Below are positions 20,958 through 28,804 of a stretch of 35,378 bases of DNA, piece by piece. Source of the stretch: Candidatus Levyibacteriota bacterium (GTDB taxonomy: Bacteria > Patescibacteriota > Microgenomatia > Levybacterales > UBA12049); the NCBI GenBank assembly GCA_016180725.1, contig JACPAR010000017.1:1-35378 (forward strand), written 5' to 3'. The notes under the pieces are model-generated. The model was not told the DNA's origin. It saw only the letters and a program-made list of their open reading frames with translations, and ran no database searches. A program made the position numbers and the translations under genes. Within the stretch, counting starts at the first letter, position 1, and every line of letters starts with the position of its first letter.

Positions 20958-21443
20958 ATGGGTGAAGAACAACAACTTCCATTTGCCCACACACCACAAG
21001 AAATTGCAAGAACCCTCATTGATGAATACCCAGCATTTTTTGTTCATACAAGCCCAGAAGAAACAGCACATTATCTACAAATCTACACAGTAGAAGGTAA
21101 AGTACCTGTTAGTGGATTTTATCTGATACTGCTCATAGAAGCAAAGTCTAATAGTCCGTACACACTAGATATTATTATTCCCATGATCGCAAATGGACAT
21201 TTTCCGATATCAGAAACCGAAGAAGCTCAAGTAAGAGGCGCGCTCTTTGATAAAGCCGAGCTTTACATAGCTAACTACAAAAAACAACAGGCACGTCGTG
21301 AACTTGAACTTCCTACTAGACATGGTTGGCTAGACATGGTTGGGGAACCAAATCTTGCGCCTCAAAAAATTGCCGCATTGGAAAAATTCCAAAAGAGTTT
21401 ACTCAAAAGAGCAACGCCCACTCCAAAAGAGATGAGAAAATAG
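20958..21443 (+). CDS. Unknown soluble protein downstream of the HTH gene
   Basis: I do not recognise the family of this 161-residue protein. It is soluble, with mixed alpha/beta character in the first part (EIARTLIDEYPAFFVHTSPEETAHYLQIYT) and a charged helical C-terminus ending PTPKEMRK. The ATG lies 4 bases after the HTH stop and has no strong ribosome site, so translation is probably coupled. The pair may be the remnant of a mobile element or a small regulatory module. Confidence 0.65.
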   Translation: MGEEQQLPFAHTPQEIARTLIDEYPAFFVHTSPEETAHYLQIYTVEGKVPVSGFYLILLIEAKSNSPYTLDIIIPMIANGHFPISETEEAQVRGALFDKAELYIANYKKQQARRELELPTRHGWLDMVGEPNLAPQKIAALEKFQKSLLKRATPTPKEMRK

Positions 21444-21589
21444 TCAAAAAATAATTTCTAACGCTTTACATTTCAAATCCGCTGGTTCCTCCGATAACTA
21501 ACCCCTCCTAAAAATCAAAAAGCAATAAGATTGTATCCTTTATGTCTTTACAATTATAGAAAACTTCTATACTATAAAATTGCACCCGT

Positions 21590-21718
21590 ATGAACAATAA
21601 TCAAAACGAGCAACCCGTAAAGATAAAAACTGCCTCAAGAGACTTAGCCAAACTGGTAACGCTTGAGCTTGTTTTTCCCCATGGCAGAGGCCGCTCCACT
21701 TACTACACTAAAGTGTAA
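21590..21718 (+). CDS. Possible 42-residue peptide
   Basis: This ORF is too short for the track. The ATG at 21590 follows a TTTACA ... TACTATAAAAT promoter-like pair with a very short leader. The product begins MNNNQNEQPVKIKTASRDLA and ends FPHGRGRSTYYTKV; it is basic and soluble. The start resembles that of the HTH protein (MNNQN), which may be chance. The family is unknown; it may be a decayed gene. Confidence 0.4.
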   Translation: MNNNQNEQPVKIKTASRDLAKLVTLELVFPHGRGRSTYYTKV

Positions 21719-21755
21719 AGCTAAAGAAATTGTCGATTAACTCCTTAAATAATCC

Positions 21756-21774
21756 TGCAAGGCGACGCCTTGCA
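21756..21774. repeat. Left REP hairpin of RAYT unit 2
   Basis: TGCAAGGCGACGCCTTGCA folds perfectly around a GAC centre. The identical sequence occurs inside the transposase gene (22292-22310), and the complementary-centre form at 22493-22510. It lies 31 bases before the transposase ATG. Confidence 0.9.
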
Positions 21775-21804
21775 AAGATGCGGCAAATATGATAGCGTTA
21801 TATT

Positions 21805-22488
21805 ATGCCTTCGCGCAACTCCCGAAAAATATACCAGGAAAATAGTTATTACCATTTGTATAACCGAGGTGTTGAGAAAAGAAGAATCTTTCTCGACCAA
21901 CAGGATTATGCCGTATTTCTATCTTACCTAAAAGAATATCTTTTGCCTAAAGATGAAAAATCTTTGCAAAAAAGATTATCCGATCCTTTAACACCTTCCC
22001 ATGAAAAAGATAAAATTCTTAAATCACTCCGCCTCAACAATTTCTCAAATGACATCATACTACTCGCCTATTGCCTCATGCCGAATCACTTTCATTTTTT
22101 CGTTAAACAAAGGAGTTCTAATGCAATTGACACGCTGATGAACTCGCTCGGCACCAGATATACTATGTACTTTAATAACAAATATAAACGCGTCGGAACA
22201 TTGTACGAAGGTACATACAAAGCTGTTCAGGTTAACAATGAAAGTCAGTTTATCTACCTATCGAAATACATCCATAAACAAGCATTAGCCTTGCAAGGCG
22301 ACGCCTTGCAGGCTCAACCGACGTCGTATGATGACTATTTGGGAAAAAGACAAACCGATTGGGTTAAACCAACAGAAGTTTTATCTTACTTTTCTAAAAA
22401 CAACGCCTCCCTTACTTACCAATCTTTTGTAGAAGAATTAGATGATCTTGCAGACATTCAAGACATCCAGCTAGACAAAGATTTTTAG
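21805..22488 (+). CDS. REP-associated Y1 transposase (RAYT / TnpA-REP), second copy
   Basis: This 227-residue protein starts MPSRNSRKIYQENSYYHLYNRGVEKRRIF. The HUH motif is in LMPNHFHFFVKQ, and YLSKYIHKQAL corresponds to the conserved YIHLNP block, with the usual NP replaced. It is flanked by REP hairpins on both sides, and a third copy of the hairpin lies inside the coding sequence, giving residues LALQGDALQA in frame. It differs from the copy at 8916 in both protein and hairpin sequence, so each has its own cognate repeat. Confidence 0.92.
   Translation: MPSRNSRKIYQENSYYHLYNRGVEKRRIFLDQQDYAVFLSYLKEYLLPKDEKSLQKRLSDPLTPSHEKDKILKSLRLNNFSNDIILLAYCLMPNHFHFFVKQRSSNAIDTLMNSLGTRYTMYFNNKYKRVGTLYEGTYKAVQVNNESQFIYLSKYIHKQALALQGDALQAQPTSYDDYLGKRQTDWVKPTEVLSYFSKNNASLTYQSFVEELDDLADIQDIQLDKDF
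22292..22310. repeat. REP hairpin inside the RAYT coding sequence
   Basis: Identical to the 19-mer at 21756-21774, but within codons for about residues 163-169 (ALQGDALQ). It keeps the reading frame and lies just after the YIHKQ block, where the family normally continues NP. Confidence 0.9.
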
Positions 22489-22492
22489 CTTC

Positions 22493-22510
22493 GCAAGGCG
22501 TCGCCTTGCA
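22493..22510. repeat. Right REP hairpin of RAYT unit 2
   Basis: CGCAAGGCGTCGCCTTGCA, the inverse-orientation form of the left hairpin (centre GTC instead of GAC). It lies between the transposase stop and the stop of the convergent galT-like gene. Confidence 0.85.
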
Positions 22511-22512
22511 TT

Positions 22513-23547
22513 TTAGACATGACGGCCATACTCTGCCTGGTGCTCTTTTTTGATTTTTTCCTCATCCGGACTTTCAAAATGTGTTTTGATAAATTCAATT
22601 GTTTCTTTTGGATTTTGAGTATTAACAAATATTCCCGTACCAATTTCAAATCCGCCAAGAGATTTTTGTCTTGGTATAAACCTTAAATACCAATCACCGC
22701 CCGGGTAAATATAAAAGTTAAAAGGAAATTCCTGTCCATGACGAAGATCCATAATTCGAATAAGTCTTGAAAGCGTATGCGAAAGATCTTTAATTTCTTC
22801 ATCGGTTATTTCGCCAAATAATCTTCCTCTAACTTTTGGTACCACCCACACCTCATCCGGCCACTGACTGGTAAACGGACAAAAAAGGGTAAAATGTAGT
22901 GTTTCTTGCACTTCCCGCTTTTCCTGTTCATTTAAAACAGCAAGTTCCTCATCGCTGGCAAGCCGTGGAATGTCGAGACGAACTGATATGTCTACTACTG
23001 CGAGTTGAGTATGAGGATGCGGTAAGCTTTCTCCCCCTCCCTCTCCCCTGTTATGAAAAATGTAGACCTGACCTTTATCCTTGTGTGTATTAAACCGCTG
23101 CCGGTAAGTCTGAAGGATAAGCTCAACATGATTAAGCGGCAACTCACCAAAATTTTTGTGGTGATCTGGCGAATGAATTATTATTTCGTGAATCGGAGCA
23201 AAAGGATATTTGTTCGGTACCACCCGTACCAACCAATCAGCTGAAGTCGTTTTCGGAATACTCGGAAGACTCAGACCACCAGAAAGATCAGATTTATCAG
23301 AATAATCAGAAAATTCAGAAATTCTGACACTCTGACCCTCTGATTTTCCGATACTCAGGTTATCCGAGTTTACCGAGTTTTCTGAAACTCGGTAAAGCTC
23401 CTCTTCCTCCCCTTCCCTTCCCGGGCAAAAAGGACAAACCGGCTCCATTCCCTTGGCAACGTCCGGCCGTTTAGCTCTTCTTGGGGCTAAAATAACCCAT
23501 TTTTTAGAAACAGGATTTTGGAGAAATTGGAAATCATCCATTCGCAT
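22513..23547 (-). CDS. galT: Galactose-1-phosphate uridylyltransferase-like enzyme
   Basis: The protein has 344 residues from the ATG at 23547 (MRMDDFQFLQNPVSKKWVILAP); the longer track start overlaps the upstream gene and is rejected. The zinc-site CPFC (38-41) and the HIT-type active site ESLPHPHTQ (His near 179) are intact. The enzyme swaps UMP between UDP-glucose and a hexose-1-phosphate. Residues about 55-98 are a Ser/Asp/Asn-rich stretch encoded by TCAGA/TCTGA and CTCGG words in both orientations, absent from normal GalT. No galK or galE is in the window, so the sugar is uncertain. Confidence 0.88.
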   Translation of the reverse strand: MRMDDFQFLQNPVSKKWVILAPRRAKRPDVAKGMEPVCPFCPGREGEEEELYRVSENSVNSDNLSIGKSEGQSVRISEFSDYSDKSDLSGGLSLPSIPKTTSADWLVRVVPNKYPFAPIHEIIIHSPDHHKNFGELPLNHVELILQTYRQRFNTHKDKGQVYIFHNRGEGGGESLPHPHTQLAVVDISVRLDIPRLASDEELAVLNEQEKREVQETLHFTLFCPFTSQWPDEVWVVPKVRGRLFGEITDEEIKDLSHTLSRLIRIMDLRHGQEFPFNFYIYPGGDWYLRFIPRQKSLGGFEIGTGIFVNTQNPKETIEFIKTHFESPDEEKIKKEHQAEYGRHV

Positions 23548-23593
23548 ATAACTATTAAACGATAAGAAACAAACAAATGCAATAGCAAAGAAG

Positions 23594-24733
23594 TTACAAG
23601 AAGGAATAATCGGCAAGCACAGTATTGGATTTATTTTTTTCTTTAATTTGTCCTAAAATCTTCTCGTATATCTTTTCATACCTATCTACCATTCTGTTAA
23701 CGGTAAAATTTTCCTCGACATGTTTTCGACACATTTGCCTATCTATTTCCCCCACCCGTCTAACTGCTTCCACAAGCCCTGCAATCCCCTGCTTTTTGAT
23801 AACCCATGATCCCTTTTTTGGTCTATTTTTATTATCAGGATCTATAATAAACCCCGTCACACCATCTCGCACTACCTCAGAAACACTTCCTCTATTATAG
23901 GCAATAACAGGAGTACCGCACGCCATTGACTCAATCATAACCAAGCCAAAAGGTTCTTCCCAATGAATCGGAAAAAGAGTACACAAGGCATTTTTGTAAA
24001 CCTTAGATTTATCTTTATGAGCAACTTCGCCATTAAACTTTATTAATTTTCCGTCAATAAGAGGCTTAACTTTATTTTGATAATATTCTAAGTTTACAGA
24101 GTTTATAGCAGCAGAAATTTTTAGCTCCATTTTCAATTTCTGAGCCGCTTTTATGGCGTCTATCGGCCCTTTATCCGGAGCCATTCTGCTAATCCAAAAA
24201 AGATAATTTCCCTTTTTTTTGGAATAATTGAATTCATGAATATTTATGCCATTAAAAACAGTTCCTGCGTAATTAAGCTCCGGAAAACCCCGCCTCTGCG
24301 CGCCGCTGATTGAAACAAAATTATGATTTTTAAATCGTGTCAGCGTTTGCATTCTGTCGGGCGACGTAGTTAAGCCATCATAAGAACCATGTATAGTATG
24401 AACAACCGGAGTTTTTATTAATTCTGCCAGAAAAAAAGTTTCAAATTGGCCGTGATTATGAATCATATCAAACTGACCAGCTCTTGCAAAACATTCTATG
24501 TATTGAAGCATTGGAAATAAAGATTTACTTTTAAAATCTATCCTGCCTCTTAAAGATTTTGGCAAACTGGAAAAAAGATTGGCAGAGGTTTTTGAATCGG
24601 CAGGAGCAAAAAGAGTAACCTCGTGACCCCGCCTTACCAACTCTTCTGTAAGATAAGAAACAACTAGTTCCGTTCCCCCATATTTGGGCGGTGGTACAGG
24701 CAGCCATGGCGGCGCAATCTGTGCAATTCTCAT
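23594..24733 (-). CDS. GT4-family glycosyltransferase
   Basis: This 379-residue GT-B enzyme has an N-terminal acceptor domain (IAPPWLPVPPPKYGGTELVVSYLTEELVRRGHEVTLFAPAD) and a C-terminal nucleotide-sugar domain with the retaining E-x7-E motif in EEPFGLVMIESMACGTPVIAY. No membrane segment is seen. The closest look is to glycosyltransferases that act on lipid-linked or small-molecule acceptors, but the acceptor is not predictable. The galT-like gene starts 46 bases after its stop, so the two are probably co-transcribed. Confidence 0.9.
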   Translation of the reverse strand: MRIAQIAPPWLPVPPPKYGGTELVVSYLTEELVRRGHEVTLFAPADSKTSANLFSSLPKSLRGRIDFKSKSLFPMLQYIECFARAGQFDMIHNHGQFETFFLAELIKTPVVHTIHGSYDGLTTSPDRMQTLTRFKNHNFVSISGAQRRGFPELNYAGTVFNGINIHEFNYSKKKGNYLFWISRMAPDKGPIDAIKAAQKLKMELKISAAINSVNLEYYQNKVKPLIDGKLIKFNGEVAHKDKSKVYKNALCTLFPIHWEEPFGLVMIESMACGTPVIAYNRGSVSEVVRDGVTGFIIDPDNKNRPKKGSWVIKKQGIAGLVEAVRRVGEIDRQMCRKHVEENFTVNRMVDRYEKIYEKILGQIKEKNKSNTVLADYSFL

Positions 24734-24812
24734 AGAGTAACTTTAAAAAAAATGGTTAAGAAAAGATGCTAAATAAAGAAAGAGTAAAGTAAGAAGAAAA
24801 ACCTTGTTAATT

Positions 24813-24946
24813 TACGTGCAATTCCGTCATTGCGAGCGAAACGAAGTGAAGCGCGGCAATCTCTATCGATGAGATTGCTTCGTCCCCTTCGACTGTCGCT
24901 CAGGGTCCTCGCAATGACGAACGACTACGAAATTCGTACTAAAGAT
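24813..24946. repeat. REP/MITE-like palindromic repeat, 'CATTGCGAGG' family, copy 2
   Basis: CGTCATTGCGAG and CTCGCAATGACG at the outer part, GGCAATCTC / GAGATTGCTTCG inside, and an embedded CCTTCGACTGTCGCTCAGGG of the other repeat family. The right flank TACGAAATTCGTACT matches the flank of copy 1 in reverse, so the mobile unit is longer than the hairpin. It fills the gap between the GT4 and GT20 genes. Confidence 0.85.
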
Positions 24947-24953
24947 GAATCAT

Positions 24954-26453
24954 CTATTTCGATGCAATAGATGCCTTAACAAAATCCTGTGCCCACTGAT
25001 AAACATTTTTCTCTTCCAAAGTATTAGCCATATTTTTTAGTCTTTGCACTTTTTCTTCCTTATTCATCTCAAGCCCTCTTTTAATTACGGCGGCAACCTC
25101 ATCTATATCGTATGGATTAACAATAAGCGCCGATGTTAAATCTATGGCCGAACCGGCAAACTGCGACAAAACCAACATCCCGGGGTTATTTGCCGACTCC
25201 GAAGCAATAACAAATTCTTTGGAAACCAAATTCATACCGTCATCAAGCGGCGTAACCAAACAAAGATTTGCCTTCCTATAAAGATTTATAGCCTCTGTTC
25301 TGGTAAACACTTTATAAATAAGATTAATTGGTTGCCAATTTTTATTTCCGTATTTTTCATTAATTCTTTTTGCAATAGAATACAGGTCTTTTTTAAGATC
25401 TTTATAAGACTTAACCTTTTCTCTGGAAGGCGCAATTATGCCAACATATGTTACTTGTCCCCTGGAGCCGGGATTTTTTTCAAAGAATTTATCCAAAGCA
25501 AAAAGTCTTACCCGTAATCCTTTTGTATAGTCAAGTCTGTCAATTCCCAAAATAACCTTATTTTTGTCAAAAAACTTATCAAGTTTACTTCTTTTTTTGG
25601 AAACACCAAGAATATTTTTAATAATCATCGACAAGAGATTTTCTTCACTGTCTTCTTTTTCCACAAAAGATCTTACAACATCCGTATCAATCCCCATAGG
25701 AAGAGAACCAACTGTAGTAATATGGTCGTTATAATGGAGTCTGCCCCGTTCCTCATCAACCCTTAACTCTAACTCGCGCCTGGCGGTATCAATAAAGTTT
25801 TTAGCTTGATATCCTCTATGAAATGCCAAAAAATCGCAGTTTAGCAAACTTTCCAAGATTTCCTTTTTATATGGTAAAACCCTAAAAGCCTCCCAGGTTG
25901 GCCAGGGAATATGCCAAAACATTGCTACAACCGTATCTTTGGACTTATCCAAATATTTTGGTACAAGACTAAGCTGAAAATCGTTAATCCAAATAAAAGT
26001 TTTGCCTTTTATCTCCTCTTTTATTGCCTGGGCAAATCTTTGATTGACTTTTTTGTACCCTTCATACCAATCGTCATTAAACTCAGGTCTTTCGAAAGCA
26101 ACGTGACATAAAGGCCATAATGTTTGTATGGAAAAACCGTCGTAATACTTTTCTGCCTCATCTTCGGGAAAAAATAATCTTTTTAAAGTGTAATCTCCAT
26201 CAGGGTCTTTTACTAAATATTTGCCTTTTGAATCAGCAACCTGTCTATCCTGTGGCGTCTTGCCTCTGGCAATGTAAATAGCTTTCGAAGCTTTGGCAAC
26301 GGGGTCTAAACCAACAGAAACTCCACCTATCGGCAATGTAGAAACAATTTTTCCGTTTTTCTCTCTGTGAATTCTGGTTTGAGCCTCTGCTGCCATTACC
26401 AGCTTAAAGTCCTGCGCAGCAAAAAAATCTCTTAAATCATAAAAGGAAAGCAT
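24954..26453 (-). CDS. otsA: Trehalose-6-phosphate synthase-like enzyme (GT20)
   Basis: This 499-residue GT-B enzyme has GT20 hallmarks: GGVSVGLDP near the N-terminus, IWINDFQLSLVPKYL, FWHIPWPTWEAFRVLPYKKEIL, LAFHRGYQAKNF, GSLPMGIDTD, VILGIDRLDYTKGLRVRL and the DDGMNLVSKEF donor site. It joins glucose from an NDP-glucose to a sugar phosphate. The N-terminal strand reads FKLVMAAEAQTRIH rather than VSNRLPV, so related products (for example glucosylglycerol phosphate) cannot be excluded. No OtsB phosphatase is in the window. Confidence 0.88.
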   Translation of the reverse strand: MLSFYDLRDFFAAQDFKLVMAAEAQTRIHREKNGKIVSTLPIGGVSVGLDPVAKASKAIYIARGKTPQDRQVADSKGKYLVKDPDGDYTLKRLFFPEDEAEKYYDGFSIQTLWPLCHVAFERPEFNDDWYEGYKKVNQRFAQAIKEEIKGKTFIWINDFQLSLVPKYLDKSKDTVVAMFWHIPWPTWEAFRVLPYKKEILESLLNCDFLAFHRGYQAKNFIDTARRELELRVDEERGRLHYNDHITTVGSLPMGIDTDVVRSFVEKEDSEENLLSMIIKNILGVSKKRSKLDKFFDKNKVILGIDRLDYTKGLRVRLFALDKFFEKNPGSRGQVTYVGIIAPSREKVKSYKDLKKDLYSIAKRINEKYGNKNWQPINLIYKVFTRTEAINLYRKANLCLVTPLDDGMNLVSKEFVIASESANNPGMLVLSQFAGSAIDLTSALIVNPYDIDEVAAVIKRGLEMNKEEKVQRLKNMANTLEEKNVYQWAQDFVKASIASK

Positions 26454-26499
26454 ATCAGTTGTATAAGTATATCATTATCTACCATCTACTTTCTATCGT

Positions 26500-27231
26500 C
26501 TAATTATTTGATCTTAATTTTTCTTTTAAAATCAAAAAGATGAATTCAAGGAGAGCAAGCTGACGCTTGACTCGCCAAGGCTGAACAATTAATCGAAACA
26601 GCCACTCAAATCCTAAAGATCTAATCCACACCGGCGCCCTACTAACATTTCCGCTTAGATAATCAAATGACCCTCCCACTCCAATCATTACCCTGGCCGG
26701 AATCTTATTAATATGGCTAATCATCCATTCTTCCTGTTTTGGAAACCCGAAGGCAACGAAGAGGATATCTATATAACCGTTATAATTTTTATAAAAATTA
26801 TAACGGTTATAATCTTCCCCCGCAAAAGCAACCTTTAAGCCCGGGAATTTGGACACCAAGCACTCGGCAGTAAGCTCTGCTATTTTTGGACCACCCCCAA
26901 GAAATCCCACCGTTATAGGCTTTTTTGAACACTCATTGCACAGCTTTTCCAACAGGTCAACTCCCGTTACCCTCTCGTGAAAACTTTTACCCACGATTTT
27001 ACCTGCCCAAATTACACCAATGCCGTCGGGAAGGGCTAATCGAGCATTGTTAAGTATTTGTCTAAACTCCTTGTTTTTACTTGCATGGACCAAAATTTCC
27101 GGATTTGGGGTTACAACATAGTAGTTTTCACCCTTTTCCTTTAGGCCTTGTATCATATACTCTAGGATTTGTCTTTCTGTTGCGTTTGTTATCCCAACGT
27201 TAAGTAAATTTTTCTTCTCTAACTGTTTCAT
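26500..27231 (-). CDS. WecG/TagA/CpsF-family glycosyltransferase (GT26)
   Basis: This 243-residue protein shows the family blocks VTPNPEILVHASKNKEFRQIL, LPDGIGVIWAGK, RVTGVDLLEKLC, VGFLGGGP and FGFPKQEEWM. Members add N-acetylmannosamine-type sugars to lipid-linked GlcNAc in envelope polymer synthesis. Residues 141-153 (YNRYNFYKNYNGY) are encoded by a perfect 40-bp palindrome and look inserted between the conserved strands. It lies downstream of mreB and upstream of the GT20 gene in a minus-strand envelope cluster. Confidence 0.92.
   Translation of the reverse strand: MKQLEKKNLLNVGITNATERQILEYMIQGLKEKGENYYVVTPNPEILVHASKNKEFRQILNNARLALPDGIGVIWAGKIVGKSFHERVTGVDLLEKLCNECSKKPITVGFLGGGPKIAELTAECLVSKFPGLKVAFAGEDYNRYNFYKNYNGYIDILFVAFGFPKQEEWMISHINKIPARVMIGVGGSFDYLSGNVSRAPVWIRSLGFEWLFRLIVQPWRVKRQLALLEFIFLILKEKLRSNN
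26772..26811. repeat. Perfect 40-bp palindrome inside the WecG-like gene
   Basis: The half TATAACCGTTATAATTTTTA is followed by its exact reverse complement with no spacer. It stays in frame. Its TTATAAC/TTATAAT words recur at 12916-12945, 20700-20736 and 28780-28797. Confidence 0.95.
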
Positions 27232-27576
27232 TTAATTATAGGATAAGTTTATCCAGCTTAATCTAAGTTATAATCTATTATTTATGAGCAAAATTATTAC
27301 TCTGGTTTTTGCTTGTCTAATTAAACTAAATCAATAAATGGTATAAAACCTAATCGCCTTTTTATTAACTTTACTATAGCTCTACTTCGTCGTGAAACTT
27401 TGTACCTTTGTCAAACTCTTCATTAAACAAATCCAAAGCTAAAAATTAATATAGGATTTACAAGCGTAGCTTGTAATTTTTAATCAACTAATTATCCAAT
27501 TAACCAATCATCTAATCAACTAATAAATATTTGTTGATTGGCTTATTAACTGATTTGTTGATTTGTTGATTAATAT
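27232..27576. other. Gene-free stretch between wecG-like gene and mreB, with word palindrome
   Basis: No credible gene. A 17-codon ORF at 27284-27337 is too small to support. From about 27480 to the mreB stop the sequence is a palindrome of TTAATCAACTAA and TTGTTGATTAA words in both orientations (AATCAACTAAT at 27482 against GTTGATTAA at 27563). It belongs to the same class as the other intergenic word palindromes. Confidence 0.6.
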
Positions 27577-28623
27577 CTATTTCTTACTGATGCTTCTTTT
27601 ATATAGTTCTATGTTTTCTAAAGCCACACCAGTCCCTCTTACTACACACAAAAGTGGATCTTCGGCAATATGGCAAGGAACTCCTGTTATTTGCGTCATT
27701 AGTTTATCTAAGTTTCTAACAAGCGAGGTTCCCCCGGACATAACAACACCTTTATCAATAATGTCGGAAGCCAGTTCCGGGGGCGTTTGCTCCAGTACCC
27801 CTTTAACCGCTTGAATTATGTCCAGCAAAACAGGCTTTATCGCTTCGCTAATCTGAGCCTCTGTAAGTTCGATTGTGCGGGGAAGTCCAGAGACCGTATC
27901 TCTTCCTCTAATTTCTTTGGCGTAGCCGGATCCAGCTTCGCTGGACATTTTTCGTAGATCACTTTTCTCCTCCGGCAAAGCGTTGCCTATGGCAATTTTA
28001 ATTTCTTCGGCTGTCCGCTCGCCAATAAGCAGATTAAATTTTTTCTTGGTGTAGCTGGCTATAGCCTCGTCAATTTTGTTGCCGCCAACCCTAACCGAAT
28101 TGTGCACAACAACTCCGCCAAGCGAAATAACTGCCGCTTCTGTTGAGCCTCCGCCTATATCAACAACCATGTGTCCGGCAGCCTGGGCGATTGGAATTTT
28201 TGCTCCAATGGCCGCAGCAAGCGGTTCTTCTATTAAATAAGCAACTTTTGCCCCGGCCGACATTGTGGCATCTAATACTGCTCTTCTTTCAACCTGGGTT
28301 ACGCCGGATGGAATACAAACCATAACTTCGGGCTTAAAAAATCGCGATCTGCCGCACGACTTGTCGATAAAATAGGAAAGCATTGCCTCCGTAATTGTGT
28401 AATTGGCAATTACGCCGTCGCGAAGAGGTCTTAGGGCAACAATATTTCCCGGGGTTCTGCCCAGCATTTCTTTTGCTTCTTTGCCAACTGCAACCACTCG
28501 GTCTTCTTCGGCTGTTACAGCTACGACTGTGGGCTCGTTGAGAACAATACCCTCTCCGGCAAGGTAAACGAGGGTGTTGGCGGTACCAAGATCTATACCG
28601 ATTTTTTTGTTTGAGAACATCAT
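27577..28623 (-). CDS. mreB: Rod-shape-determining actin homologue MreB
   Basis: The protein has 348 residues from the ATG at 28623 (MMFSNKKIGIDLGTANTLVYLAG), with AAGAAG just upstream; the track's TTG start at 28635 is less likely. Actin-fold phosphate loops are present: GIDLGTANT, VCIPSGVTQVERRAV, VVDIGGGSTEAAVISLGG and VMSGGTSLVRNLD. MreB polymerises under the membrane and directs cell-wall synthesis. Its place upstream of a WecG-type transferase and other sugar enzymes fits an envelope cluster. Confidence 0.95.
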   Translation of the reverse strand: MMFSNKKIGIDLGTANTLVYLAGEGIVLNEPTVVAVTAEEDRVVAVGKEAKEMLGRTPGNIVALRPLRDGVIANYTITEAMLSYFIDKSCGRSRFFKPEVMVCIPSGVTQVERRAVLDATMSAGAKVAYLIEEPLAAAIGAKIPIAQAAGHMVVDIGGGSTEAAVISLGGVVVHNSVRVGGNKIDEAIASYTKKKFNLLIGERTAEEIKIAIGNALPEEKSDLRKMSSEAGSGYAKEIRGRDTVSGLPRTIELTEAQISEAIKPVLLDIIQAVKGVLEQTPPELASDIIDKGVVMSGGTSLVRNLDKLMTQITGVPCHIAEDPLLCVVRGTGVALENIELYKRSISKK

Positions 28624-28768
28624 AAACTTCTTCAATTGTCATGCCAAACCAAGTTCAGGATGACAAGGATAACCCTATCAAAACATATCCTTAATAGATC
28701 AATTTTCTCCAGATTAGCCTTGATATAGTTGATTATATAGTTCCCTTTTCTATCTTGCAAGAGTTAGT

Positions 28769-28797
28769 TTGAAATTCATCCGTATAACAGTTATAAT
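28769..28797 (+). promoter_or_regulatory. Promoter of the PEGA-domain gene (leaderless)
   Basis: TTGAAA (28769-28774), a 17-base spacer and TATAAT (28792-28797) stand 7 bases before the ATG at 28805. Transcription should start at the start codon. Confidence 0.8.
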
Positions 28798-28804
28798 ATG
28801 TTAG

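Noticed and set aside
27284-27337. 17-codon ORF MSKIITLVFACLIKLNQ
   Set aside because: Too short, with no conserved context; only a possible -10 box upstream.
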